Below are positions 47,485 to 57,660 of a DNA stretch of 64,000 nucleotides, in pieces. Below the pieces are notes generated by a model that worked only from the letters and a program-made list of their open reading frames with translations, made no database searches and was not told the DNA's origin. Each line of letters starts with the position of its first letter. The stretch's first letter is position 1. The position numbers and the translations under genes are program-made. The DNA is from Bacillus weihaiensis (lineage in GTDB: Bacteria; Bacillota; Bacilli; Bacillales; Bacillaceae): assembly GCF_001889165.1 (NCBI RefSeq), contig NZ_CP016020.1, forward strand, positions 62,001-126,000, in the 5' to 3' direction.

Positions 47485-48326
47485 TGGGTGATGCAGCTGG
47501 TACAAAAAAGTTTTCAATAGGTAGAATCGCTATTTATGCCTTTTTAACTTTAGCTTCCTTGTTTTCCCTATTCCCTTTTTATTGGATGTTTGTTATGGCA
47601 ACACGACCAAGTGCTGCTTATAACTCGATTCCACCAACCATTACACCAGGTAATCTCTTAGTGGAGAACTTTCAAAAGGTGTTAGGGGCAATTGACTTCT
47701 TTCAAGCGATGCTAAATACGCTGATTCTTTGTACATCCGTAACAATTGTGGTGTTAATCATCAGCTCATTAGCAGGATTTGCCTTTGCGAAGTTTAAATT
47801 CCCAGGGAAGAATGCATTCTTTGTGGCTATTTTATTAACAATGGTAATCCCTCCACAATTGGGGTTGATCCCTCAGTACTATTTAATATCTAAAGCGGGT
47901 CTTTTAGATACGTTGCAAGGGGTCGCGATCTTATTCTTCTTGAATCCATTAGGAATTTTCTTAATGAGACAATATATTAGTAATTCAGTTCCAGATGAAC
48001 TAATTGAGGCAGCGAAGCTAGATGGATGTTCTAACTTTAGAATTTATCGAAGCATTGTTTTACCGATCATTCTTCCGGCGTTTGCGACATTAGGAATTAT
48101 CGTCTTCACAGCTGTTTGGGGAGAATTCTTATGGCAGTTTACTATTTTAAGAGATCCAGAAATGTATACGATTCAAGTGGCATTAGCTACTTTAAGTAAC
48201 ACGTTTAATGTGGACTTTGGTATGATTCTATCCGGAGTATTCTGGGCAACAGTACCGTTATTAATTATCTTCCTTCTGTTTAACAGACTCTTTATCTCAA
48301 GTATTACAGATGGTGCAGTTAAATAA
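47484..48326 (+). CDS. ABC sugar transporter permease (MalG/LacG type)
   Basis: 280 residues, six membrane helices and the EAA loop EAAKLDGCSNFRIYRSIVLP. Pairs with the preceding permease to form the transmembrane channel. TAATG overlap with that gene. A 92-base gap before the regulator has no obvious terminator. Confidence 0.93.
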   Translation: MGDAAGTKKFSIGRIAIYAFLTLASLFSLFPFYWMFVMATRPSAAYNSIPPTITPGNLLVENFQKVLGAIDFFQAMLNTLILCTSVTIVVLIISSLAGFAFAKFKFPGKNAFFVAILLTMVIPPQLGLIPQYYLISKAGLLDTLQGVAILFFLNPLGIFLMRQYISNSVPDELIEAAKLDGCSNFRIYRSIVLPIILPAFATLGIIVFTAVWGEFLWQFTILRDPEMYTIQVALATLSNTFNVDFGMILSGVFWATVPLLIIFLLFNRLFISSITDGAVK

Positions 48327-48445
48327 AGAAGCCTTTTACTACTTCCTTTTATGCCAAAAGACTAAATTGTCTTATACTTGAATTCATAGTAATCTAAACA
48401 ATAAATAAATCATTCATTATGAAGGCGAAAATAGAGGGAATGGCG

Positions 48446-49456
48446 ATGAATTTAACAATTAAAGATATTGCGAAAATGGCTGGAGTATCTCCGGGGACTG
48501 TATCAAAAATTATAAATAATTATGGTGGCATAAGTGATAAAACAAAGAAAAAGGTACTAGATATCATTCAAGATACGGGCTATCAGCCCACCTTTTCCGC
48601 AAAAGCACTTGCGACCAAAAAATCAAATCTAATTGGGTTGATTTATGCTGGGAAAGTAAATGTCGATTTTACACATCCTTTCTTCAATGAAGTTGTGACG
48701 TCGTTTAAAAAAACAATAGGCATGCTAGGATATGACATTATTATGTTTTCGAATGAACAGTTTTATAAAGATAATGGAAGTTATTTAGCGAGATGTCGAC
48801 ATTTTCATGTGGATGGTTGTGTCATTATAGCGGGTGAGGAAATAGAAGAAGCCATCTATGAGTTAGTTCGAGAAGACATACCATGTATGGGAATTGACCT
48901 TGAACTGAATGGCCCTAGATCAAGCTTTGTCATGAGTGATAATGTGAACTTATCCCGAAAGGTCATTCAGCACTTTTATTTACATGGTATAAGGGATATT
49001 GGATTTATTGGTGGAAACGAAGACAATACCATTACGAAGTTTCGTGAAAAAGGGACAAGAGAGACGATGGAGCAGCTAGGTCTTACCATTAATGAGGATT
49101 GGTTCCAAAATGGTGACTTCCAAGAAAAAAGTGGATATCAAGCAATGAATAAAATATTAGAATCTAAGAATCATCCACGGGCTGTATTCGCTGCGTCAGA
49201 TATGATGGCTTTTGGAGCAATTAATGCTATTAGAGAAAAAGGCTTGAGAGTGCCGGAAGATATCTCTGTTATTGGTTGTGATGATATTGATGCGTGTAGG
49301 CACAGTAGTCCAAGGCTTACAACGGTGAGACAGGATAAAGAAAGGCTTGGAAAGCTTGCAGCATATATGTTAAATGATTTAATTAATGGAAAGTCGGAGC
49401 TAAAACCTGTTTTCATTGACTCAGAATTAGTCATTAGAGAGTCTTGTAAACAATAA
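48446..49456 (+). CDS. LacI family transcriptional regulator of the glucoside operon
   Basis: 336 residues: LacI-type helix-turn-helix MNLTIKDIAKMAGVSPGTVSKIINN and hinge region (ATKKSNLIGLIYAG), then a periplasmic-binding-protein-like sensor domain. ATG at 48446 chosen (AGAGGGA 6 bases upstream). Its genes neighbourhood and the four GAAACCGGTTTC sites make it the likely repressor of this operon and of itself, released by the imported glucoside; this is inference. The bgl gene follows by 21 bases. Confidence 0.92.
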   Translation: MNLTIKDIAKMAGVSPGTVSKIINNYGGISDKTKKKVLDIIQDTGYQPTFSAKALATKKSNLIGLIYAGKVNVDFTHPFFNEVVTSFKKTIGMLGYDIIMFSNEQFYKDNGSYLARCRHFHVDGCVIIAGEEIEEAIYELVREDIPCMGIDLELNGPRSSFVMSDNVNLSRKVIQHFYLHGIRDIGFIGGNEDNTITKFREKGTRETMEQLGLTINEDWFQNGDFQEKSGYQAMNKILESKNHPRAVFAASDMMAFGAINAIREKGLRVPEDISVIGCDDIDACRHSSPRLTTVRQDKERLGKLAAYMLNDLINGKSELKPVFIDSELVIRESCKQ

Positions 49457-49477
49457 AAAAGTAGGTGGAGGTACAAC

Positions 49478-50827
49478 ATGGCAATTATACAATTTCCAAA
49501 AGATATGAGATGGGGAGCAGCTACGGCTTCTTACCAAATTGAAGGAGCAGCAAATGAAGATGGAAGAGGCCTTTCCATTTGGGATACTTTTTCCAAAACA
49601 CCTGGTAAAGTATTAAATGGTGATAACGGTGATGTAGCGTGTGATAGCTATCATCGCTATGAAGAGGATATTGCTTTAATGAAGGAACTAGGTATCGATA
49701 TTTATCGCTTCTCTATTGCATGGCCACGTATTTTTCCAAACGGTACGGGAGAAATCAATAAAAAAGGAATTCAATTCTATCATGATTTTGTCGATGCCTT
49801 ACTTGCAAACGGAATCGAACCTATGTGTACACTGTATCACTGGGATCTGCCACAAGCTCTTCAAGATAAAGGTGGCTGGGAAAACCGTGAAACAGTCGAT
49901 GCGTTTGCTGATTATGCAGAGCTGATGTTTAAAGAGTTTAACGGTAAAATTAAAAAATGGATTACAATTAATGAACCATGGTGTGTGTCGTATCTATCAA
50001 ACTACATTGGGTTACATGCACCAGGATTTCAAAACTTACAAGTAGCAACAACGGTTTCCCATCACCTCTTGTTAGCGCATGGTAAAGCAGTAACTCGCTT
50101 GAGAGAAGGAGGATACGAAGGTGAAATTGGGTATGCTCCTAACACAGAATGGAACGAACCGTTTAGCAACAAGCAAGAAGATATCGACGCTTGTAATCGA
50201 GCGACTGGCTGGTTCATTGAGTGGTTCTTCGATCCTGTATTCAAAGGAAGCTATCCACAATTTATGGTCGAATGGTTCGAGAAAAAAGGTGTAACAGTTC
50301 CAATTCAAGAAGGCGACATGGCCATCATTAATCAGGAAATTGATTTTGTTGGCATTAACTATTACACAGGAAGTGTTACTAGATATAAAGAGAATGAAGG
50401 ATTACTAGACGGTGAAAAAGTAGATATTGGCTATGAAAAAACAGACTTTGATTGGAATATCTACCCTGAAGGCTTTTATAAAGTGTTAACAAAAATCAAT
50501 GAACAATACGGCTCAGTACCAATCTATATTACTGAAAATGGCGCATGTTATAATGATGGCGTTGAAAATGGTAGAGTCAAGGATGTAAGACGTATCGAGT
50601 ATTTGAAACAGCACTTAACATCATTACAACGTGCAATTGATAGTGGAGTGAATATAAAGGGTTACCTTACTTGGTCTCTATTAGATAACTTTGAATGGGC
50701 CGAAGGCTACGATAAACGATTTGGTATCATCCATGTTGATTTCCACACATTAGAAAGAACGAAGAAGGATAGTTACTATTGGTATAAGCAAACAATTAAA
50801 AACGGCTTCTTTGATATGTATTATTGA
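49478..50827 (+). CDS. GH1 beta-glucosidase
   Basis: 449 residues, no signal peptide, so intracellular. Acid/base Glu166 (TINEPW) and nucleophile Glu353 (ITENGA) are both present, as are RFSIAWPRIFP and YLTWSLLDNFEWAEGY. It would hydrolyse sugars imported by the adjacent ABC system, such as cellobiose, rather than phosphorylated ones: ABC import does not phosphorylate, in contrast to PTS operons that use 6-phospho-beta-glucosidases. AGGTGGAGG precedes the ATG. Confidence 0.95.
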   Translation: MAIIQFPKDMRWGAATASYQIEGAANEDGRGLSIWDTFSKTPGKVLNGDNGDVACDSYHRYEEDIALMKELGIDIYRFSIAWPRIFPNGTGEINKKGIQFYHDFVDALLANGIEPMCTLYHWDLPQALQDKGGWENRETVDAFADYAELMFKEFNGKIKKWITINEPWCVSYLSNYIGLHAPGFQNLQVATTVSHHLLLAHGKAVTRLREGGYEGEIGYAPNTEWNEPFSNKQEDIDACNRATGWFIEWFFDPVFKGSYPQFMVEWFEKKGVTVPIQEGDMAIINQEIDFVGINYYTGSVTRYKENEGLLDGEKVDIGYEKTDFDWNIYPEGFYKVLTKINEQYGSVPIYITENGACYNDGVENGRVKDVRRIEYLKQHLTSLQRAIDSGVNIKGYLTWSLLDNFEWAEGYDKRFGIIHVDFHTLERTKKDSYYWYKQTIKNGFFDMYY

Positions 50828-50832
50828 TAGTT

Positions 50833-50877
50833 TAACCCCCCTTTTGGAAACCGATTTCGTTCATGAGGGGGGTTTTT
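50833..50877 (+). terminator. Terminator after GH1 gene, carrying an operator-like loop
   Basis: 8-bp stem aacccccc / ggggggtt with TTTTT; the 25-base loop contains GGAAACCGATTTC (50846-50858), which differs by one base from the O3 operator palindrome. Confidence 0.85.
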
Positions 50878-50935
50878 ACTAAGTTGGTAGAGAAAAAGCG
50901 AAGAAGGCAGATGGCTCTGGGGATGGGGGAACTAG

Positions 50936-52714
50936 ATGAAGAAGCTCTTACATACATTTGTAAAGAAGCAGAAAAATAGAAGGAACATTGGGGAAACAGA
51001 TAAAAACTTACGATTACAAGTAACTGTAGGTAGAAAGATATTCATTGTATTTGCTATCATTTTTTTCTTAATTGCAACTCTAAGCGTTTCTACTATTACG
51101 GGATTAAACACGATAAACAAGAAATCTAGTGAAGTAGAGGAAGATTGGCTTCCATCAGTAGAAAGAATAGGTGAGATGAGATACCTGGTAGAACAGGTTG
51201 CTGCATTTCAATTGTTCTATGCAAATGCCGAAACAATTGGGGAATTGAACCAATTTGATGGGCGCTTTGATACGATTTTTAGTAGATTAAGTGAAATATT
51301 TGAAGAATTTGAGCAAACCATTTCGAGTAAACAAGAAGAAGAGATTTATAACGGCTTCCGGGCGGAATGGGATAAATATCTTGTCGTTCATGAAGAAGTT
51401 CTTTCTCTAGCAAGAGCTAATCAAGACGATGAAGCGAGTGAAATTATTAAACAATCTCGTCAACAAATAGAAATTATTGAAAGTTACCTAACCGATTTAG
51501 TTGAATTGAACCAATTATTAGCGGGGCAAGCGGCAGAAGAAAGAGAGACTGTATCAACATACGTGCTAGTAATTATTGTTGTATTAATTATCATTGTTTT
51601 AGTGGTTTCAATCATTATGGGGATCCTTCTCTCAAGAAGTATATCAAGACCATTGTCACAAATGTCAATGAGTGTGAAGCAGGTAGCGCAGGGGAATTTA
51701 ATGGTCGAACCTATTTCAATTAAAAATAGGGATGAAATCGGTAAGCTGGCTACTGATTTTAATAAGATGACAGATAATTTGAAAAAGCTAATTGTGGAAG
51801 TAATGAAAAACTCTGAGAGCGTAGCAGCTACATCTGAGGAGCTGTCCACTAGTGCTGAACAAACGCAACAAGGCAATATGTCCATTTCAACTGCTATGAA
51901 GGAAGTAGCTGGTGGGGCTGAAAACCAAGTGACACGTGCGTCTGAGGCAAACCGTGTCATTCAAGAAATTTCAACAGGTATGACACAAGCAGCGTATTCT
52001 ATACAAGCCGTTTCTGATCTTACAATCGCAACAAATGAGAAAGCCACAACTGGACAAGGTATTGTTTCGCAAACGGTTGTGCAAATGAAAGATGTGCAGC
52101 AAAAAGTTCAACTTACCTCTCATGCGATGAACACATTAAGTAATAAATCGAACCAAATTGGTCAAATTCTTTCTCTCATCACCAATGTGGCTGAACAAAC
52201 AAATTTATTGGCATTAAATGCAGCTATTGAAGCAGCAAGAGCAGGTGAACATGGTAAAGGATTTGCCGTTGTAGCAAATGAAGTAAGGAAGCTTGCTGAA
52301 CAATCAGGACAAGCAGCTGATGAAATTAAAAAAGTGATAGACGAAATGCAAAAGGAGGTTGAACATGCTCTAAAGTCTATGACAGCTGGGATCAATGCTG
52401 TGAATGAAGGGATTCTAATGGTCAATAAAACGGGTAATTCGTTTGAAAAGATTGTTGAAATGGTTGCCGATGTTTCCTCACAATCACAGGAAGTATCAGC
52501 GATTGTGGAGCAAGTAAATGCCAGTACGAAAAGTATGGTTGATTTAATAGAGGATATTGCGAATATATCTGTTTTTTCAGCAGGAAATACTGAAGAAGTA
52601 GCTGCATCGGTTGAACAGCAGAACATTATTATGACAACAGTTACTTCGTCTTCTGAGGAATTAAGTCAAAAGGCACTGGCATTACAAGAGTTAGTGAAAA
52701 GATTTAGAGTATAA
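50936..52714 (+). CDS. Methyl-accepting chemotaxis protein
   Basis: 592-residue chemoreceptor: membrane helix at about 34-55, extracellular four-helix-bundle (4HB_MCP-like) sensor (about 57-203), membrane helix about 205-228, HAMP (about 229-285), and cytoplasmic signalling domain with the conserved tip [20 protein letters not shown]. The 33-residue N-terminal charged extension before the first helix is unusual. GGGGG lies 6-8 bases before the ATG. It follows the glucoside operon, so it might sense related sugars, but position is the only evidence. No SigD promoter found. Confidence 0.93.
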   Translation: MKKLLHTFVKKQKNRRNIGETDKNLRLQVTVGRKIFIVFAIIFFLIATLSVSTITGLNTINKKSSEVEEDWLPSVERIGEMRYLVEQVAAFQLFYANAETIGELNQFDGRFDTIFSRLSEIFEEFEQTISSKQEEEIYNGFRAEWDKYLVVHEEVLSLARANQDDEASEIIKQSRQQIEIIESYLTDLVELNQLLAGQAAEERETVSTYVLVIIVVLIIIVLVVSIIMGILLSRSISRPLSQMSMSVKQVAQGNLMVEPISIKNRDEIGKLATDFNKMTDNLKKLIVEVMKNSESVAATSEELSTSAEQTQQGNMSISTAMKEVAGGAENQVTRASEANRVIQEISTGMTQAAYSIQAVSDLTIATNEKATTGQGIVSQTVVQMKDVQQKVQLTSHAMNTLSNKSNQIGQILSLITNVAEQTNLLALNAAIEAARAGEHGKGFAVVANEVRKLAEQSGQAADEIKKVIDEMQKEVEHALKSMTAGINAVNEGILMVNKTGNSFEKIVEMVADVSSQSQEVSAIVEQVNASTKSMVDLIEDIANISVFSAGNTEEVAASVEQQNIIMTTVTSSSEELSQKALALQELVKRFRV

Positions 52715-52774
52715 CTTACTTTTACAGAACTACCCGATAGATGGATATGTGAAATAACCAAAGGTAAGTGACCA

Positions 52775-52830
52775 TTGGAAGGCTTGTAGATTCATATGAA
52801 TTGCTACAAGCCTTCCAATAGGTTTTTTTA
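52775..52830 (+). terminator. Terminator after chemoreceptor gene
   Basis: 15-bp perfect stem ttggaaggcttgtag / ctacaagccttccaa, then aTAGGTTTTTTT; may also serve pxpA on the other strand. Confidence 0.8.
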
Positions 52831-52869
52831 AAAAGAACTTATACAATTCAATTCTATCTTTAATTCCGT

Positions 52870-53628
52870 TTAAAGAAATGCCTTCGATTTAATTCCCTCA
52901 GAAAGAAAGGCTTCTCTTAGATTCTTCGCAAAATGAAGAGCCTCTGGACGATCTCCATGTATGCAAATCGTTTCTGCCTTAACTGCTACATCACTTCCTT
53001 GGATGGAACGTACCTTGCCTTCCTTAATCATGCGGATAACCTGTGAAACAGAATCTTCGAATGTGTGAATAAGTGCATTCGTGTGAGTTCGTGGTGTTAA
53101 GGTACCATCCTCTTGATAGGTACGGTCGGAGAATACTTCATTCGCTGTTTTTAGCCCGATTCTTTCACCTGCTTTAACCAATTCACTCCCGGCCAGACCA
53201 AATAAAATGAGTTGTGGATCGACATGATAAACAGCTTCAGCTATTGCTTCAGATAAAGCTCTATTCATAACAGCCATATTATATAAAGCTCCATGTGGTT
53301 TAACGTGTTGCATTCTTTCTCCCTCTGCTTTTATAAAGCCGGAAAGTGCCCCGATTTGATAAACAACAATGTCATAAGCTTCCTGTGGTGTTATTGTCAT
53401 GTGACGACGACCAAATCCTACTAAGTCAGGAAGACCTGGATGAGCACCGATTCTTACCTTATTTTTTAGGGCTAGTTGGACAGTTTTCTTCATCACTGAA
53501 GGATCTCCAGCATGAAACCCACAAGCAATATTAGCTGAGGTAATGAAAGGAAGGATTTCTTCATCCTGTCCAATAGTATATTCGCCAAAGCTTTCCCCTA
53601 AATCACAATTTAGATCAATTTGATACAT
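52870..53628 (-). CDS. pxpA: 5-oxoprolinase subunit PxpA (LamB/YcsF family)
   Basis: 252 residues, matching the YcsF/PxpA family: [21 protein letters not shown] at the N-terminus, [38 protein letters not shown] and [11 protein letters not shown]. With PxpB and PxpC it forms the ATP-dependent enzyme opening 5-oxoproline to glutamate. It is on the minus strand, separated from pxpBC by 1.1 kb of repeat array, unlike the usual contiguous pxpABC/ycsF-kipI-kipA operon. GGGGG lies about 8 bases before the ATG. Confidence 0.93.
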   Translation of the reverse strand: MYQIDLNCDLGESFGEYTIGQDEEILPFITSANIACGFHAGDPSVMKKTVQLALKNKVRIGAHPGLPDLVGFGRRHMTITPQEAYDIVVYQIGALSGFIKAEGERMQHVKPHGALYNMAVMNRALSEAIAEAVYHVDPQLILFGLAGSELVKAGERIGLKTANEVFSDRTYQEDGTLTPRTHTNALIHTFEDSVSQVIRMIKEGKVRSIQGSDVAVKAETICIHGDRPEALHFAKNLREAFLSEGIKSKAFL

Positions 53629-53950
53629 AACATTCTACCCCCTATGTTACCTCTCGGTGAAGCTATAGTTGTCATTATTGTAACATGAGTACCGTACATG
53701 AAAAGAAAGCCTTCACAAAGGGAATGAATCGTCATCATATTTTGGTTGTTGTTTAAGTGATCTGAATTTATAGTAGCGCTACGTTCTCTAATTAAATTCT
53801 TATGTTGCTAATAGGGACTTATTTTTCGGGAATATTCATCTAGTTGCCTTCCTCTCATAAAATGATCCTTAGAGCCTCAAGGCTTTCAAGATGTAAAAAA
53901 AGGAATGCCTCCCTAAAATGTCGAAATAAGTAAGCACCACGCAAACTTAT
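53629..53950. other. Intergenic stretch upstream of pxpA
   Basis: Divergent control region of pxpA. No gene; no convincing promoter recognised. It ends at the first 286-bp repeat. Confidence 0.5.
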
Positions 53951-54708
53951 GTGCGAGACTCCTGCGGGAGGAGGCTCACCGCCCGCCCCGCGAAAAAGGG
54001 AGCAACTGGAGCGGAATTCAACCAGACTGGACACTTAATAAATAGACCAAAGCTAAAAGGAATCTAAATTCTATAGATCCATATTTCATTAAAACAAGCA
54101 AGTGTGAAATTGATTCAATTAGGAACTTGTTTTTTTTTGAGATATTCGGTTTAAAAATCTGAGTTCTTATCTAAGAGATGATTGCCTTTAAATAGGTTCT
54201 TTAAACGAAAACTGCTTAAGGTTGAATGGAGCGGAAGTGCGAGACTCCTGCGGGAGGAGGCTCACCGCCCGCCCCGCGAAAAAGGGAGCAACTGGAGAGG
54301 AATTCAAGCAGACCGAACACTTAATAAATAGCCATAAGTTAAAAGGAATCTAAATTCTATAGATCCGTATTTCTTTTAAAATAAGCAAGTGTGAAATTGA
54401 TTCAATTAGGAACTTGTTTTTTTTTAGATATTCGGTTTAAAAATCTGAGTTCTTATCTAAGAGATGGTTGCCTTTAAATAGGTTCTTTAAACGAAAACTG
54501 CTTAAGGTTGAATGGAGCGGAAGTGCGAGACTCCTGCGGGAGGAGTGGGACAGGTGAGACCCCACAGGCGTTTACGCCGAGGAGGCTCACCGCCCGCCCC
54601 GCGGAAAGGGAGCAACTGGAGCGGAATTCAACCAAAGCGAACACTTAATAAATAGCCAAAAGTTAAAAGGTCTAAATTCTATAGATTCATATTTCTTTAA
54701 AATAAGCA
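53951..54708 (+). repeat. Tandem array of 286-bp units with Bacillus GC-rich repeat
   Basis: Units start at 53951, 54237 and 54523 (spacing exactly 286 both times); the third is partial and ends at about 54708. Each has a GC-rich part (gtgcgagactcctgcggg ... ctggagcggaattcaac) and an AT-rich part with hairpin caagt / acttg followed by eight or nine T. Units 1 and 2 lack a 39-base segment (54546-54584) that the third keeps, flanked by gaggag direct repeats, so the short form is a deletion. Unit 1 and unit 2 share that deletion, so it predates the duplication. Confidence 0.9.
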
Positions 54709-54736
54709 TGTACAAATGGGAAGGGATGAATAGTAG

Positions 54737-55489
54737 GTGACAAAGGGTAAGTGGGAAAATCAAACAAATGGAAAGATTGAATCTTTAGGCGATTCTGCCA
54801 TAGTTATACGGTTTGGAACTAAAATTGAGTATGAAGTACATCGAAAAGTTCAAGCGGTAGTCGATTATTTACAACATAACAGTTTTCAGGGATTCATTGA
54901 ATGTATCCCAGCTTATACAAGTGTGACCATATTATATAATCCGCTACAAGTGTGGAATAGTGCCACTAATAAGGAAAGGCAAACGAAAACTCCATCTAAG
55001 ATCGTTCGCTCCATTGTCGAAGATTTCCTCATGAACGTAAGGGAAGAAAAGAGAGCCAAACATCGAGTTGTTGAGATTCCCGTTTGCTATGGTGGTGAGT
55101 GTGGGCCGGATTTAGATTATGTTGCTAAAGTCAATCATCTATCAAAGGATGAAGTAATTAGCCTTCATTCTACTACAGAATATCTTGTTTATATGCTTGG
55201 CTTCTCCCCCGGATTTCCTTTTTTAGGAGGAATGGCAGAGGAGCTTGCAACTCCTAGACGTCACTCTCCCCGCACATCCATACCAGCCGGTTCTGTTGGA
55301 ATAGCTGGCGGGCAAACAGGTATCTATCCTATATCTACACCTGGGGGCTGGCGACTTATTGGACAGACGCCACTCCAACTTTTTCTACCTGAAAACGAAC
55401 CACCAAGCTTGTTAGCGGCTGGGGATATTGTGAAGTTTTATTCCATTTCCTATGACGAATTTATGGAGTACAAGGGGGGAGGTTTATGA
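54737..55489 (+). CDS. pxpB: 5-oxoprolinase subunit PxpB (KipI family)
   Basis: 250 residues: N-terminal allophanate-hydrolase-like half (IESLGDSAIVIRFG), then the C-terminal cyclophilin-like AHS1 domain with YLVYMLGFSPGFPFLGG, TPRRHSPRTSIPAGSVGIAGGQTGIYPISTPGGW. In B. subtilis KipI also inhibits the sporulation kinase KinA, so a second role is possible. GTG start at 54737 (GGGA about 11 bases upstream). Its stop overlaps pxpC by 4 bases (ATGA). Confidence 0.93.
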   Translation: MTKGKWENQTNGKIESLGDSAIVIRFGTKIEYEVHRKVQAVVDYLQHNSFQGFIECIPAYTSVTILYNPLQVWNSATNKERQTKTPSKIVRSIVEDFLMNVREEKRAKHRVVEIPVCYGGECGPDLDYVAKVNHLSKDEVISLHSTTEYLVYMLGFSPGFPFLGGMAEELATPRRHSPRTSIPAGSVGIAGGQTGIYPISTPGGWRLIGQTPLQLFLPENEPPSLLAAGDIVKFYSISYDEFMEYKGGGL

Positions 55490-56502
55490 GTATAAAGATT
55501 ATACGTCCGGGATTATTCACAACGATTCAAGATTTAGGAAGATACGGATATCAAAAATTCGGTGTTATTGCTAGTGGAGCAATGGATACCTATTCCTTAA
55601 GGGTCGCAAATATATTGGTTGGTAATCACGAAGGAGAAGCCGCTATAGAAATGACACTAAATGGACCTAAGCTTCTTTTTGAACAAGATCAGCTTATTGC
55701 CATTACTGGTGGAGATTTAACACCTACCATTGATGGAAAGGCCGTTCCATTATGGCGTCCAGTTTATGTGGAAAAAGGGAGTGAACTAAAATTCGGAGCT
55801 CCAAAAATCGGATGTCGTGCTTACCTTGCTGTGGCTGGTGGTATGGCTGTTGAAGAAGTGATGAAGAGTAAAAGTACGTATACAAGGGCTGGAATAGGTG
55901 GGTATGAGGGTCGTGCTCTGCAAGCAGGTGATGTTGTAGCAACAAATCCCACCTCTCACCACGTTCGTCTTTTCATGAATAAACTAAAAAACAAGCAACC
56001 CTCATTACCATTTCAATCAACGAACTGGTTTGTAAATTGGAATGAATTTCTCCCCCTTTCAAGGAAAAATTTCATTCGCACTTTACCAGGAGCGCAATTT
56101 CACCAATTCACAACTCAAAGTAAAAATAAATTTTTCACAGAAGGATTTAAAGTGTTACCTCAATCTGATCGAATGGGGTATAAATTGTCAGGACCTACAC
56201 TTAAATTAAAGGGAAAAGTAGAGATGCTTTCAGAGGCTGTTGTTCATGGTACAATTCAAATTCCGCCTGATGGTCAGCCAATTATCCTCCTTGCAGACCG
56301 TCAAACAACAGGGGGATATCCAAAGCTTGCTCAAATTGCCTCTGTAGATTTATCTCTTGTAGCCCAAATAAAGCCCGGGGAACAAATTCAATTTACTGAT
56401 ATAACAATAGAGGATGCTGAACATTTATATCTTGAACGGGAGGAACGATTTAAGCAATTAGTAGGGAGTATACACTATTCATTAAGGGAGCAAATTTTAT
56501 AG
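55486..56502 (+). CDS. pxpC: 5-oxoprolinase subunit PxpC (KipA family)
   Basis: 338 residues of the biotin-dependent carboxyltransferase-like AHS2 family: IKIIRPGLFTTIQDLGRYGYQKFGV at the N-terminus, GAMDTYSLRVANILVGN, and PPDGQPIILLADRQTTGGYPKLA. Forms the catalytic pair with PxpB. ATG overlaps the pxpB stop, AAGGGGGGAGG is inside pxpB. A strong stem-loop follows. Confidence 0.93.
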   Translation: MSIKIIRPGLFTTIQDLGRYGYQKFGVIASGAMDTYSLRVANILVGNHEGEAAIEMTLNGPKLLFEQDQLIAITGGDLTPTIDGKAVPLWRPVYVEKGSELKFGAPKIGCRAYLAVAGGMAVEEVMKSKSTYTRAGIGGYEGRALQAGDVVATNPTSHHVRLFMNKLKNKQPSLPFQSTNWFVNWNEFLPLSRKNFIRTLPGAQFHQFTTQSKNKFFTEGFKVLPQSDRMGYKLSGPTLKLKGKVEMLSEAVVHGTIQIPPDGQPIILLADRQTTGGYPKLAQIASVDLSLVAQIKPGEQIQFTDITIEDAEHLYLEREERFKQLVGSIHYSLREQIL

Positions 56503-56527
56503 ATTTAAATAGGAGTCTGAATGTAGG

Positions 56528-56572
56528 TGAACACTAAGAATGAACGTCCATAACATTCATTCTTAGTGTTCA
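56528..56572. terminator. Stem-loop between pxpC and ywjG
   Basis: 16-bp perfect stem tgaacactaagaatga / tcattcttagtgttca with a 13-base loop between convergent genes. No clear T-run; may work from both sides. Confidence 0.65.
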
Positions 56573-56598
56573 TGTTCATACTATATAATGGGATACTA

Positions 56599-57144
56599 CT
56601 ACTCTTCTTCGTTATATTCACCTAGCATTTCTTTCATTGTAAAGGTTAGTGCATAATAAACATATAAAGCTGTCATTAATGCTGGGTAACCGTACCGTTC
56701 TCCATCCTCACCGGGAATAAGCGGCTGCCTTAATTTTGAGTCGATATGTAAGTCTGTAATGGAATAAAGATGCTCTGCTCCTTCATCCTTAACATTAGCA
56801 GACACTCCGACAGTTTGAATCCTTTCCTCTGCAAGTTTTTTTGCTAACGAAATGGCCTCTGAATCCGTTGAACGATACGTGAAAAGAAGAACTCGATCCT
56901 CAAAGGAAGGTCGTTTCATTTGGCCTTTATCATCAAGTAATGCTTCAACACGAAGTAATGGCTCTGAGCTATTTTTAGCCTCAAGTAAAACACCTTGTAA
57001 TTCTTTATGACCATGTATATATAATATCCCTTCACCAATTAACGCTTGGGCAAGTAAACGTGCGCTATCTTCAATCGCTTCCTCTTCTTGTTCTAGAATG
57101 CGATTAAAATGACCAGCTACTTGGGTAGTGAAAATTTTCATCAT
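56599..57144 (-). CDS. ywjG: DUF2529 family protein YwjG
   Basis: 181 residues, resembling a SIS-like sugar isomerase fold: LYIHGHKELQG, LLFTYRSTDSEAISLAKKL and GVSANVKDEGAEHLYSI. DUF2529/YwjG sits between pyrG and spo0F in B. subtilis. Function unknown. ATG at 57144 (AAGGAGA 11 bases upstream) preferred; the frame opens to 57198. Divergent from spo0F. Confidence 0.87.
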   Translation of the reverse strand: MMKIFTTQVAGHFNRILEQEEEAIEDSARLLAQALIGEGILYIHGHKELQGVLLEAKNSSEPLLRVEALLDDKGQMKRPSFEDRVLLFTYRSTDSEAISLAKKLAEERIQTVGVSANVKDEGAEHLYSITDLHIDSKLRQPLIPGEDGERYGYPALMTALYVYYALTFTMKEMLGEYNEEE

Positions 57145-57660
57145 GATGTCATCCGTCTCCTTTATGTCTAATGTATAAAATATTATATCGAAAAGCATCT
57201 AGATACTCAAAGCCAATACATGTGCGCTGTTTTTTTGTGGTAAACTGTAAGAAAGCGTTTATTTCCAGGAAATAAGAAGATCGAAAAGGTCTAGGAAGTT
57301 TTAGTATCTTGCTCCGGGGGCCCAGCATATTCCTTATAATTTGACAAGTTTAAGCAGAAATTGTCGATAAAAGAAAAAGAGAACATGCAGGAAAATAGAA
57401 GGATGAGAAGAAATTATAGTTTATGAATAAATCTGTCTTTCAAGTTTTGATTGGATATAAACAACTATGAGTGAATAGTAGTAGTTGGTTCTAATGACTG
57501 TTAACAATGGGTTATGTTCTAAATATAATAGTTGGCTACTACAGATAACGTGTTCGACTGAAAAAGGCTTAAGTAGAGTATTAGAACAATCATTTGATTC
57601 GCTCATTATCGTAAAACAGCAGGTTATAAAAGACAAAAAAAGAGAATCCGAGGTGTAATG
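57145..57660. other. Divergent intergenic region ywjG-spo0F
   Basis: 516 bases with the spo0F promoter region. TGTCGAT at 57362-57368 resembles a Spo0A box (TGNCGAA). No gene recognised; the rest is AT-rich. Confidence 0.5.
57387..57415 (+). promoter_or_regulatory. Possible SigH promoter of spo0F
   Basis: GCAGGAAAA (57387-57395) fits RNAGGAWWW fully; an 11-base spacer then GAAGAAATT fits RNNGAATWW with one mismatch. B. subtilis spo0F uses a SigH promoter. The spacer is one base short, and it lies 250 bases before the gene, so uncertain. Confidence 0.45.

Noticed and set aside
57311-57328. GC-rich short palindrome near spo0F
   Set aside because: Only partly symmetric and not the same core as the three listed palindromes.
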